Notes under the pieces: generated by a model
Databases searched by the model: none
What the model was told of the DNA's origin: nothing
The model's input: the letters and a program-made list of their open reading frames with translations, nothing else
Shown here: in pieces, positions 56,060 through 64,000 of the stretch
Numbering within the stretch: the stretch's first letter is position 1
Layout: every line of letters begins with the position of its first letter
Translations under genes and position numbers: made by a program
Source of the DNA: Takakia lepidozioides
Lineage: Eukaryota; Streptophyta; Takakiopsida; Takakiales; Takakiaceae
NCBI GenBank assembly: GCA_030704615.1
Contig: CM060731.1
Location: 59,128,756-59,192,755 of the forward strand
Direction: 5' to 3'
DNA: 64,000 nt

Positions 56060-56765
56060 GATTTCTAGGACGTGGAAGGGGAGGAGGAAGTCCAGGAAAT
56101 TCGTACGATGCAGGGGCGCCCGAAGCCGCTTCCTCCAATGCCTGTCTTCGAGTGAGTTGCACCATAGTAAGTGTATTGGTTTCGGTTGTAGGGACCATGC
56201 AACCTGCCGATGATTCCTTGTTTGAATGCTCTAATGTGCTTCATTCTATGTTTGTGCGTACACTCAGCCTTGCAGAGTCGCCCGACGAGGAAATGCTGGG
56301 AGACTTGCCCGAATCGGACCCTGTTGCAGAGGAGACAGAATCGCATCGGCCATTCTTTGCCAGAAAATCGTTTCTCGCGAGTCCCCAGAAGCCCTTTTTT
56401 CTTCCAGCCTATGCAGACACGGCTGCCAGAGAAGCCATCAGGAGGGAGGATAGGCCTACTTGGTTGAGCAATTGATATTCGGGAATGAGCACAGAATTAT
56501 AATGAGGCGTGAGGCCAAACATAGAATTGTGAAAGGCAGAGTAGGCAAGTTCGTCATAGAATCCGCGTCCGAGAGCGAGGGGGATGATGAGGACAGTTCC
56601 GCACCCAAGTGGACAGTTCGGGCTGGTGAGGATGGTATTTTTGAGGGGAGGGCTTCTCAGAGTAACAGCGGTAGCGGCAGTGCAGGTTCGGAGGCAGGTG
56701 GAAGGCAGCCATCCTTGCATGAGGCCGGGGATGCATGGGATAGTGATCGCGGATCCTCACCATAG
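56060..56765 (+). pseudogene. ParB-methyltransferase gene, copy D (C-terminal exons only)
   Basis: An acidic exon end (EVQEIRTMQGRPKPLPPMP, then VFE and GTGAGT at about 56,151) is followed by a short intron and a last exon from about 56,194. That exon carries FFARKSFLASPQKPFFLPAY, IIMRREAKHRIVKGRVGKF and GEDGIFEG. It parallels 50,830-51,508 in copy C (FFARGDF...WTVPQGEDGIFE) and is nearly identical to the inverted copy E. One base is missing near 56,466, shifting the frame. Upstream exons are replaced by unrelated sequence before about 56,055. Confidence 0.8.
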
Positions 56766-57089
56766 CAAAGTCTCATTTGGATCCTTTTGTTGTACAGTTC
56801 TGAAACACTTAATGAAAATATTGACGATTTCAAAAATCATTGTGTTCAGACTGCATGTCCGATTCCCTACATTTCTTCCGGCAACCTAAATATATAATAA
56901 AAGCAGAAGAGACGCAAACTTAAGTAAAGAACCCTACAAGTAAATTATGCACACCAGCGAGCCGGGAACTTGAAGCCATGAAAACCCTGCCGTTTCTAAC
57001 ATTCCTATTGGGAATTTCTACGCCAAAATAGCCCAGTGTGCGCCTTCATAATATGGGCCTTATAAAATTCCACGAAGGAATTACTGCAC

Positions 57090-57300
57090 CAAAAATATCA
57101 CGATGGAAGCCTTCAGCACAAGGCACTTCAGCACATTCCACTAGGGTATTTCGGCGCCGAAATAGCCCGCTCTGCGCCATAAAATACCGCTGTATATCAC
57201 ATTTGAAGAGGAGATTTTGGCACCGAAATACCCCGGTGGATGTCTTCAAAACACCACTTTAGCACACTGCTCTTGGGAATTTTGGCGCCGAAATACCAAG
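57090..57300. repeat. GGCGCC motifs, methyltransferase side of copy D
   Basis: Palindromic GGTATTTCGGCGCCGAAATA-type sites occur at about 57,150, 57,225 and 57,285, as in element E (62,240-62,515). Similarity to E ends near 57,297, before the element terminus is reached. Confidence 0.8.
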
Positions 57301-57656
57301 GTCGGTGGTTTTAGGACGGCGGTGGTTTTACCACAATTTCTTCCCGTAATGTCGTGGCACCTTCTCTGTCGAGCCCCTTCTAGCCCCCCTTCTAGCCCCA
57401 CTCATTTTCGATCGCCTGTGTGGGTAGCCGTTGCTGGCCAATGGGGGCACGTATTGCCGTTGCCCCAGAGAAGATCACCTGAGTAGGTTTTCGGCATTGG
57501 GTTTTCAATGTTTGCATCTCCGTGTTTAAAAACAACAGTGATTACTTGTCCCTCTCCATTCCCGGTGGGCGCACACTTCCTCAATGCCGCCCTGTGTAAG
57601 TGCCTTCTGCATTCGACGGAGCGTTTGTGGAGGATCGCGATTGCGTGAGCCGGTGA

Positions 57657-58209
57657 TGGGAGACATTATGGTGGAGTTGGACTTCAGTGAAGGTACACGC
57701 AGGGTGACGAGTTTCCGAGCACTTCTGTGGGATTCTCTTTGGGTGAGGCCTGCCAGTGGACAACAGTGGATACTTGTTGTGCAAGATAGACCTGGAAGAC
57801 GGAGTGTTCGTCTCTTCATCATGAGATGTTGCTGCGGCGAGTTCTGGATGTCTACTACCATAACTATACTGCACCTCCACAGTATTTGCTCCCGGATAGG
57901 GCTCTTGAGTTGCTCACTCACTCTTCTGGGCCAGGGAATATATTGTTGACACTAAGGGAGAATCGGAACAGGTTTGTCCTAGATGTTTGCGAATTTCACG
58001 ACGCTGTGGAGGAGGTCCCAATAGGAGGCCTCCAATATCTGCATGTTTTCACGAACGTGACCTCTATAGATATCTTGTATCTTTATGTTCGCCATCTTAA
58101 TCCAGAAAACGGCAATGCGCAGTGGACGAGTATCGCACTACTCCTAATTCTGAACCTGTGGTTCGACGACTCGGTGGTTCGTGTTGTGAATGTCAATGCA
58201 GCAGCATAG
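57657..58209 (+). pseudogene. Unrecognised protein-coding segment, frameshifted
   Basis: A first frame reads MGDIMVELDFSEGTRRV and WDSLWVRPASGQQW. Near 57,800-57,830 the frame changes. The rest reads RRVLDVYYHNYTAPPQYLLP, NRFVLDVCEFHDAVEEV and SIALLLILNLWF, ending at 58,209. The composition looks genuinely coding. I do not recognise the family. It may be cargo or a host gene fragment beside a CACTA end at 58,379. Confidence 0.45.
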
Positions 58210-58378
58210 CGCGGTAAGGATCATTGTGGAGGGTGATTGGAGGGCACAGGCTCCGGGATATGGTAGTTCCACAGGTTTCTTATGCCGCAGTGGTATTTCT
58301 GATGATGGAAGCTCGGAGTAGTCGCTGTACAAAATAAAAACTTGTGGTTGCCTGATGTTTTTATTTCGAGCGTCATAT

Positions 58379-58700
58379 CACTACAATAGATTGCGGCTTT
58401 TACGACTCCCATGGGTGCGCAGTCATGACAGATTTGTGGCAGAAATGCCATTTGCAGTCGTAAAATGCTTTTGAAGTCATAATGCAGGTCTGGGGAAGGC
58501 GTATATGCGACTACATGGCTCCGGACTCTGCGAAACACAGGTCAATTGACCATGAATATTGGCATGGCAGATATGACTACCAGTCACGGTCATGGCTACA
58601 CTAGAATGACGTGTGTATATTGCTAGAAAGACATATGACTTCATGACTCTCACTCTAATGCATTCTGCCAGATCATCACATGGATGAATCACTACATGAC
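58379..58700. mobile_element. CACTA-type terminus with subterminal repeats
   Basis: CACTACAATAGATTGCGGC is followed by TTTTACGACT, nearly matching 29,573. GACTACATG and ATGACTTCATGACT words recur to about 58,700. No coding sequence is present. Confidence 0.6.
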
Positions 58701-58830
58701 TGCACATGTCAACACATGCTTTTCTGGTTATATATATAATATATGAGTATTTATATTTTGAAAAAACGGAGACTCTGACCACTATAATCAATTTTTTTTT
58801 TAAATGCAATTTAAAAAAAAAAAAAAAACA

Positions 58831-59038
58831 CATCGGCTGGTAAGTGCACAGTGTGTCGCCCTGGTGGTTTGGGGTTCAAACCCGCTGCCTTATCCCGTGT
58901 GTGGGATTGTTCGTGACAGTATGTCTGGGCGTTGATCGTCCTGTACGTCTTATGGCCCATAAACGAAGGCGGATGAATTTTCCCCCCTCCTCAAGGACCT
59001 GTGGTTTCCTTTAAGAAAAGAAAAAAAAGAAAAAAAAA
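58831..59038 (+). mobile_element. Probable tRNA-derived SINE
   Basis: A tRNA-like head has an A-box-like GGCTGGTAAGTG (58,835-58,846) and a good B box GGTTCAAACCC (58,873-58,883), at about the right spacing for RNA polymerase III. An unrelated body of about 130 bp follows, then an A-rich tail (AAGAAAAGAAAAAAAAG..., 59,013-59,038). The upstream A run at 58,813-58,828 obscures any target duplication. Confidence 0.6.
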
Positions 59039-59164
59039 TCAAAGAGGGGCTTTTAGGGTTTACAAAAAGGTTAAAAAACTTAAAAAGTTGCCCATCACGG
59101 TAGCGTAAACAGACTTAGAGCAAGCGGGAGGGAGAGAGAGAGAGGGTTGGTACGTAGAGCGTTC

Positions 59165-59375
59165 AATCTCTGCCCACTCAGCTGCACCGTGGTGGTTTTC
59201 ACTGACCAATCCGACATTACCTGACTACAGAAACAAGCAGCACACTGAAGAGGTCCTCTTGGGTTCATGGTCAGTCAAATCCTCCATGGGCCATGACACA
59301 AGGTCGAGGACAATGTGGTGAGGGCACCTTCTTCTTCGACCTATTTCAGCCTGTTTTGCCCTCTCATCAGACTCG
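59165..59375. repeat. Local duplication, copy 1
   Basis: It contains CAATCTCTGCCCACTCAGC through TTTGCCCTCTCATCAGACTC. It matches 59,607-59,790 with small differences and an insertion of about 30 bp. Confidence 0.85.
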
Positions 59376-59606
59376 GCGGCCCTTCATTTGCAGCACGGAG
59401 CAGAGTTGGATGTAGATTTTTAAAAGATCCTTCACTTCACGATGGTGCGACAACCGCAATGGCAAGGTGTGGCTTTTCCTTAATGTACGATGTGAAGAAG
59501 TTTGTCCATCCTGCAAATGTGGGCTGTTGGCTCCTGTTAGTACCATGATTTGGTATTCTTCCTGATGTTTCAAGGTTCTTGGGAGAGTCAGCTTGGTCTT
59601 AGCAGG

Positions 59607-59790
59607 CCGTGTTTCAATCTCTGCCTGCTCATCTGCACCGTGCTGGTTCTCACAGACCAACCGACATTACCTGACTACAAGACACAAGCAGCACACACAA
59701 GAGGTCCTTTTGGGTTGATGGTCGGTCAAATCCTCTATGGGTTCTTCTTCGACCTATTTCAGCCTGTTTTGCCCTCTCATCAGACTCGGC
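59607..59790. repeat. Local duplication, copy 2
   Basis: This is the second copy of the unit at 59,165-59,375. Weaker echoes of its end (CCCTCTTATCA(G/A)AA(C/T)CGGCCCTAAA) occur at 60,105 and 61,610. Confidence 0.85.
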
Positions 59791-59869
59791 CTTGAGATGC
59801 ATATTGAATTATGTAAGTTAGCTCGTTGCTCATTGATAAGTAGGGTTGGGGGTGTTTGCTGGAATGATT

Positions 59870-60015
59870 GTTGTATGCATGATTTTTGTGCAGAGGCATA
59901 GATAGCTGAAGGAGCAGGGATAGAGTGTGGAAGAGGGCCAGATTTCAAGCTCCAGATTATCTATGATTCCCTGTGGAAGGATGATACAAGAAACCTGCAT
60001 GGGTAGATGGTCAAT
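59870..60015. repeat. Dispersed repeat, copy 1 (GCATGATTTTTGTGCAGAGGC...)
   Basis: Three copies share GATAGCTGAAGGAGCAGGGAT, CCAGATTTCAAGC, ATTCCCTGTGGAAGGAT and AAACCTGCATGGGTAGATGG: here, at 61,372-61,515 and at 61,945-62,078. The third is cut by element E after AAACCTG, and an inverse piece flanks element B. Confidence 0.8.
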
Positions 60016-60239
60016 TGGAAGCCGCCGCAGCAGCAGCAGCACAATTGATACAATCAAGCACTGCTAATGAAGGCACCTTCTGAAACACATTTCACCCTAT
60101 TTTCCCCTCTTATCAAAATCGGCCCTAAATTTTCATGTTCAATTCTGCAAGTTAGCTGTTGAGTGAATCTAGTTGGAGTGACTTTGACATGATACTGCCA
60201 ATGTGACAAGAGTATGCATTGAACCCATTGGTAGCGGGA

Positions 60240-61130
60240 TATTGGGATATCTGTTGGCCATGTGCCATCGTCAAAGCTGAAACTGTACTAGTTGTCATTC
60301 TGACCACTGCCCTAGTGGACATGTATGCCAAATGTGGGTGCAGCAAGCCTGATGCAAAGGGAGAGTTCGACAACATGGCTAAATGAGATGTGGTGTCCTG
60401 ATGCAAAGGGAGAGTTCGACACATGGCTAAATGAGATGTGGTGTTGTGGACTGCCATGATTGTAAGGTGTGTGTAGCATAGGTGTGGGAGTAAGGCTTTG
60501 GAAACCTAAGAAACATGATGTGGGAAAGGATGAAGCCAACCAGGTCATGGTTCATGTTGTGTTTGTTAATATGCATATGCGAGCCTAGCAGCCCTGGGAA
60601 GGGGCCAAGAGGTTCATGGTGACATCATCAAAGCTGGAATTGTACCTGATGTCATTCTGAAACATTCCTTGGTGTACATGTATGTCAAATGCGAGCCTGG
60701 TAGCCCTGGAAAGGACGCAAAGGTCCATTATCAATCTGGAATTGTACCACTAGGCCTAGCCCATAATTGCAGCCTAGCCCATAATTGCACTTACCTAGAG
60801 TAGCAACTGAGTGAAGACGGGGTTTGTGATGTTGATCGTCCAAGCTGAAGCATAAACAAATGATTTGTTCTAACTATGCCCTTGTGGACTTGCTTGCCAA
60901 ATTGGGGTGCATGGAGGATGATGAAATCCCAGGATATGCACAACATCGGCACGGGATGGAGGCCCTTTGGAGAGGTCTAGGATAGTGGGTGTGGGAAGGG
61001 ATACTGCAGAGCGTCAAACCACATCGCAGTTTGTGTACATTTGCAACATGTGTGCAAGCCTTGGCACCCTGTCAAAATAGCAAAGAGGTTCGTGGTGTAG
61101 AATTGTACTAGATGTCGATCTAACTTTGAC
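60240..61130 (+). pseudogene. Decayed pentatricopeptide-repeat (PPR) sequence
   Basis: Fragments in different frames match plant PLS-type PPR repeats: VDMYAKCGCSKPDA, DVVSWTAMI-like words, a CASLAALGRG stretch with VHGDIIKAGIVPDVIL, YMYVKC and LVDLLAKLGCMEDD. Stops and frameshifts are frequent and no start or end is discernible. PPR proteins bind organellar RNA. This copy is dead and may be a retroposed or transposon-captured fragment, since parts of the flanks are repeated. Confidence 0.65.
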
Positions 61131-61371
61131 AGATGCCAAGTGACAACAGGAAAGTATCCAGAAACAGGTCACAGAGACATGAGAAGTTGTGGATGGTGTG
61201 GACAGACCGAGGAAAAGGTTAATGCCATGTTAGATTAGAGAGGGCAGACGCATTCAGCATAGGACTTGTGATAAGCTGAGTTGGGTGTTTTCTAGACCAA
61301 ATGTAGGCTGTCCATTATTCAGCTGGCAAAAGGCCATGGCGAAAAAAAGTTTTTTTTTTTTATGTCTATTT

Positions 61372-61515
61372 GTGCAGAAGCAGTGCTAGCTGAAAGAGCA
61401 GGGATGAGTATGGTCCAGATTCATCCAAGAGGGCCAGATTTCAAGCCCATGATGACCTATGATTACCTTTGGTTGATTTAGCTATAAGTAAACCTGCATG
61501 GGTAGATGGTGAACC
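61372..61515. repeat. Dispersed repeat, copy 2
   Basis: It matches 59,870-60,015 with about 20 bp of extra sequence and ends AAACCTGCATGGGTAGATGG. Confidence 0.75.
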
Positions 61516-61944
61516 TGGAAGCCTGCAGGAGTACGGTCACATTGATAAAAGCAAGCATTCTAATAAAGGCACCTTCTTCCATCTTCAACCATTTCACCAC
61601 TGTTTTTTCCCTCTTATCAGAACCGGCCCTAAATTTCACATGTCTGCAAGTTAGCTGGTTGAGTGAATCTAGTTTTTGGAGTGACTTTGACTGATATTGT
61701 GCCCATGTGACACAGGAAAGTATCGAAAAACAATTTAACGGAGATGAGGGGAAGCTTATGGAATGATTACTTTTCTGACCCCAGTCAATGGTGGGACCAA
61801 CCGGGCAAAAAGGAAATGCCTGTTGATTACAGAGAGTAACAGATGCAATTGGAGAATAGCAACTAGTGTGGTAAGTTGAGTTGGGTGTTTGCTGTAACCA
61901 ATGTAAGGCTGTCATTGTCACTGCTAACAGCAATGCAAGGATAT

Positions 61945-62078
61945 AAATGCATGATCTATGCAGAGGCATGGATAGCTGAAGGAGCAGGGATGAGTTGTGG
62001 GTCCAGATCATCCAAGAAAGCCGGATTTCAAAGCTCCAGATTACCTATGATTCCCTGTGGAAGGATAGCTACAAAACC
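61945..62078. repeat. Dispersed repeat, copy 3, cut by element E
   Basis: It follows the other copies to CTACAAAACCTG. The sequence then changes to the element terminus AGGTTTACTATTTCATGAGC, which fixes the insertion point. Confidence 0.8.
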
Positions 62079-62239
62079 TGAGGTTTACTATTTCATGAGC
62101 GCATGAGCCCATGACTATGAGCCTATGAGCTCATAGAGGGGGCATCCGCGGAATTGGAATTTTCCTGCCTTTATTGACGGTTGTTATGTCTCTTACCTCG
62201 GTAATAGGGTCTGTTTCTCCTGGTCCAGGATGCGGAATG

Positions 62240-62515
62240 AGGTATTTCGGCGCCGTATTCCAAGAGCAGTGTGCTAAAATGGTGTTTTTGAAGACATCCA
62301 CCGGGGTATTCGGCACCGAAATTACCTCTTAAAATGTGATATAGTGCGGTATTTAATGGCGCAGAACGGGCTATTTGGGTGCCGAAATACCCAAGTGGAA
62401 TGTGCTGAAGTGCCTTGTGCTGAAGGCTTCCATCGCCGATATTTTGGTACAGTAATTCATCCGTGGAATTTTTGAGGCCCATATAACGAAGGCGCGCATT
62501 GGGCTATTTCGGCGC
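62240..62515. repeat. GGCGCC motifs, methyltransferase side of element E
   Basis: Sites based on GGTATTTCGGCGCCG and relatives occur at about 62,242, 62,310, 62,375 and 62,510, some with one mismatch (GGCACCG). They match those at 57,090-57,300 in inverse orientation. Confidence 0.8.
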
Positions 62516-62769
62516 CAAATTTCCCAATAGGAATGTTAGAAACGGCAGGGTTTTCATGGCTTCAAGTTCTCGGCTCGATGGTGTGCATAAATTACTTGTA
62601 GGGTTCTTCACTGAAGTTTGCGTCTCTTCTGCTTTTATTATACATTTTGGTTGGCGGAAGAAATGTAGGGAATCGGACAAGCAGTCTGAACACAATGATT
62701 TTTCAAATTGTCAATATTTTCATTAAGTGTTTCAGAACTGTACAACAAAAGGATCCAAATGAGAATTTG

Positions 62770-64000
62770 CTATGGTGAGGATCCGCTATCACTGTCCGAT
62801 GCATCCCCGGCCTCATGCAAGGATGGCTGCCTTCCACCTGCCTCCGAAACTGCACTGCCGCTACCGCTGTTACTCTGAGAAGCCCTCCCCTCAAAAATAC
62901 CATCCTCACCAGCCGGAACTGTCCACATGGGTGCGGAAGTGTCCTCAACATTCCCCTCGCTCTCGGACGCGGATTCTATTACGAACTTCCCTACTCTGCC
63001 TTTCACAATTCTATGTTTGGCCTCACGCCTCATTATAATTCTCTGCTCATTCCCGTATGTCAATTGCTCTAACCGAATAGGCCTATCCTCCCTCCTGATG
63101 GCTTCTCTGGCAGCCGTGTCTGCATAGGCTGGTAGAAAAAAAGCCTTCTGGGGACTCGCGAGAAACGATTTTCTGGCAAAGAATGGCCGATGCGATTCCT
63201 CTGCAACAGGGTCCGATTCGGGCAAGTCTCCCAGCTTCTCCTCGTCGGACGACTCTGCAAGGCTGAGTGTACGCACAAACATAGAATGAAGTACATTAGA
63301 GAATTCAAACAGGGAATCATCGGCAGGTTGCATGGTCCCTACAACCGAAACCAATACACTTACTATGGTGCAACTCACTCGAAGACAGGCATTGGGGGAA
63401 GCGGCTTCGGGCGCCCCTGCATCGAACGAATTTCCTGGACTTCCTCCTCTTCATCTTCCTCCTCCCCTTCCACGTCATCTTCTGCGTTTGTTGGGATCCT
63501 CAGTTGGACGCAAACGCTGAAGGCCCGCCAAATTGTAATCGGCGCCGGATTTCCATCCGCGCACTTCTGAATTACCTACGCCGCATCCCCCTCAAATGAG
63601 AACACAAATCGGTTCGACATCCTTCCCGCCCACATACAGGCACCTGCAAATTCATACGACACAACCACAACCAAACTCAAGAATGAGTCGCTTCCTCGCA
63701 CAAGCAAACATACACAAACGGAAATGGTGTCAATTTCGGTGCCGCATTCAATTAACGTTCTCACCTGTATTTGCAGTGACGTCGAGGACCCTGCCTTCAA
63801 TATCCGTACATGTTTCCATGAGCGTCTGGATGAATGCAGGACTCCTGGTCCTGCCATACCTCCATGGCTTGCCCGATAAATCACAAAGAATGTCCTTCTC
63901 TCCCACATGGTTAAACAGGACGTTATACTCCAGTGGATCAACTGTGGAATCAACAAGTCTTCCTGCTTCACGTAATTTGAATTTTGAATGTTCCTTCACG
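62770..64000 (-). CDS. ParB-methyltransferase gene, copy E (3' exons, possibly intact)
   Basis: Minus-strand exons: one from the window edge to 63,765 encodes RSPAFIQTLMETCTDIEGR and VLDVTANT, then a GTGAGA donor. The next begins at 63,643 (ACMWAGRMSNRFVFSF) and ends at a TAG or at a GTAGGT donor near 63,577. An acidic exon ending PPMPVFE has a GTGAGT donor near 63,383. The last exon, from about 63,343 to the stop at 62,770, has FFARKSFLASPQKAFFLPAY, RREAKHRIVKGRVGKF and WTVPAGEDGIFEG. Motif I reads DVTANTG where copy C has DFTCGTG, so cofactor binding may be altered. No certain frameshift is seen in this part. Confidence 0.65.

Larger units (their letters stand above)
62079..64000 (-). mobile_element. 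Element E: methyltransferase-side end, runs off the window
   Basis: The terminus AGGTTTACTATTTCATGAGC with CATGAGC repeats is followed by GGGGGCATCCGCGG, GGCGCC motifs (62,240-62,515) and the last exons of a minus-strand methyltransferase gene. The transposase half would lie to the right of the window. Confidence 0.85.

Noticed and set aside
58860-58890. tRNA gene
   Set aside because: A B box is present, but no cloverleaf or anticodon arm can be folded by eye, and an unrelated body and A tail follow; a SINE fits better.

Overview
This is a repeat-rich stretch of a eukaryotic nuclear genome. Coding sequence is split by GT-AG introns. Plant-type transposons dominate: a CACTA element with tnp2 and DUF4218-like regions, Ty3/gypsy elements, and MULE-like transposases with a SWIM finger. 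There is also a decayed pentatricopeptide-repeat (PPR) gene with plant-type motifs. I infer a streptophyte, most likely a charophyte alga or a non-seed plant; the species is not resolved. I see no rRNA or tRNA gene and no clear single-copy housekeeping gene.

The main finding is a family of large terminal-inverted-repeat elements. The best copy (38,476-51,718, about 13.2 kb) is flanked by a 10-bp duplication and sits inside a host minisatellite. Its left half carries a decayed transposase on the minus strand (zinc finger, DDE-type core, C-terminal SWIM). Its right half carries a spliced plus-strand gene with a ParB-like domain followed by a DNA-methyltransferase-like domain of beta-class order, an arrangement otherwise familiar from phages and bacteria. 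Between, beside and inside these genes lie arrays of palindromes centred on GGCGCC. Four more copies are partial: A (1-6,021), B (30,300-37,795, with an internal inversion), D (56,060-57,300) and E (62,079 to the window end, minus strand). A separate terminus fragment lies at 29,231.

From left to right: 1-6,100 is element A. Positions 6,360-22,260 are a minus-strand CACTA element whose transposase gene is split by a complete 12.7-kb Ty3/gypsy element (8,488-21,220) with 5-bp duplications. Positions 22,633-24,051 hold an unrecognised spliced gene cut by a truncated LTR (24,052-24,650). An inverted internal fragment of the same retrotransposon family follows (24,674-28,990), then CACTA fragments and a short element terminus (28,990-30,290). 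Element B runs from 30,300 to 37,795 and the host minisatellite with element C from 37,980 to 51,910. A DDE-like transposase-type gene fills 51,927-53,357. The rest (54,390-62,078) holds CACTA ends, copy D, an unknown gene, a SINE, local duplications and the PPR remnant. Element E starts at 62,079.

Almost every gene is broken. Several stops can be explained by C-to-T change at CG or CAG sites, as expected where plant transposons are cytosine-methylated. The ParB-methyltransferase gene could have served the elements by marking or protecting element DNA, with the palindrome arrays as candidate targets. That function is inference only.
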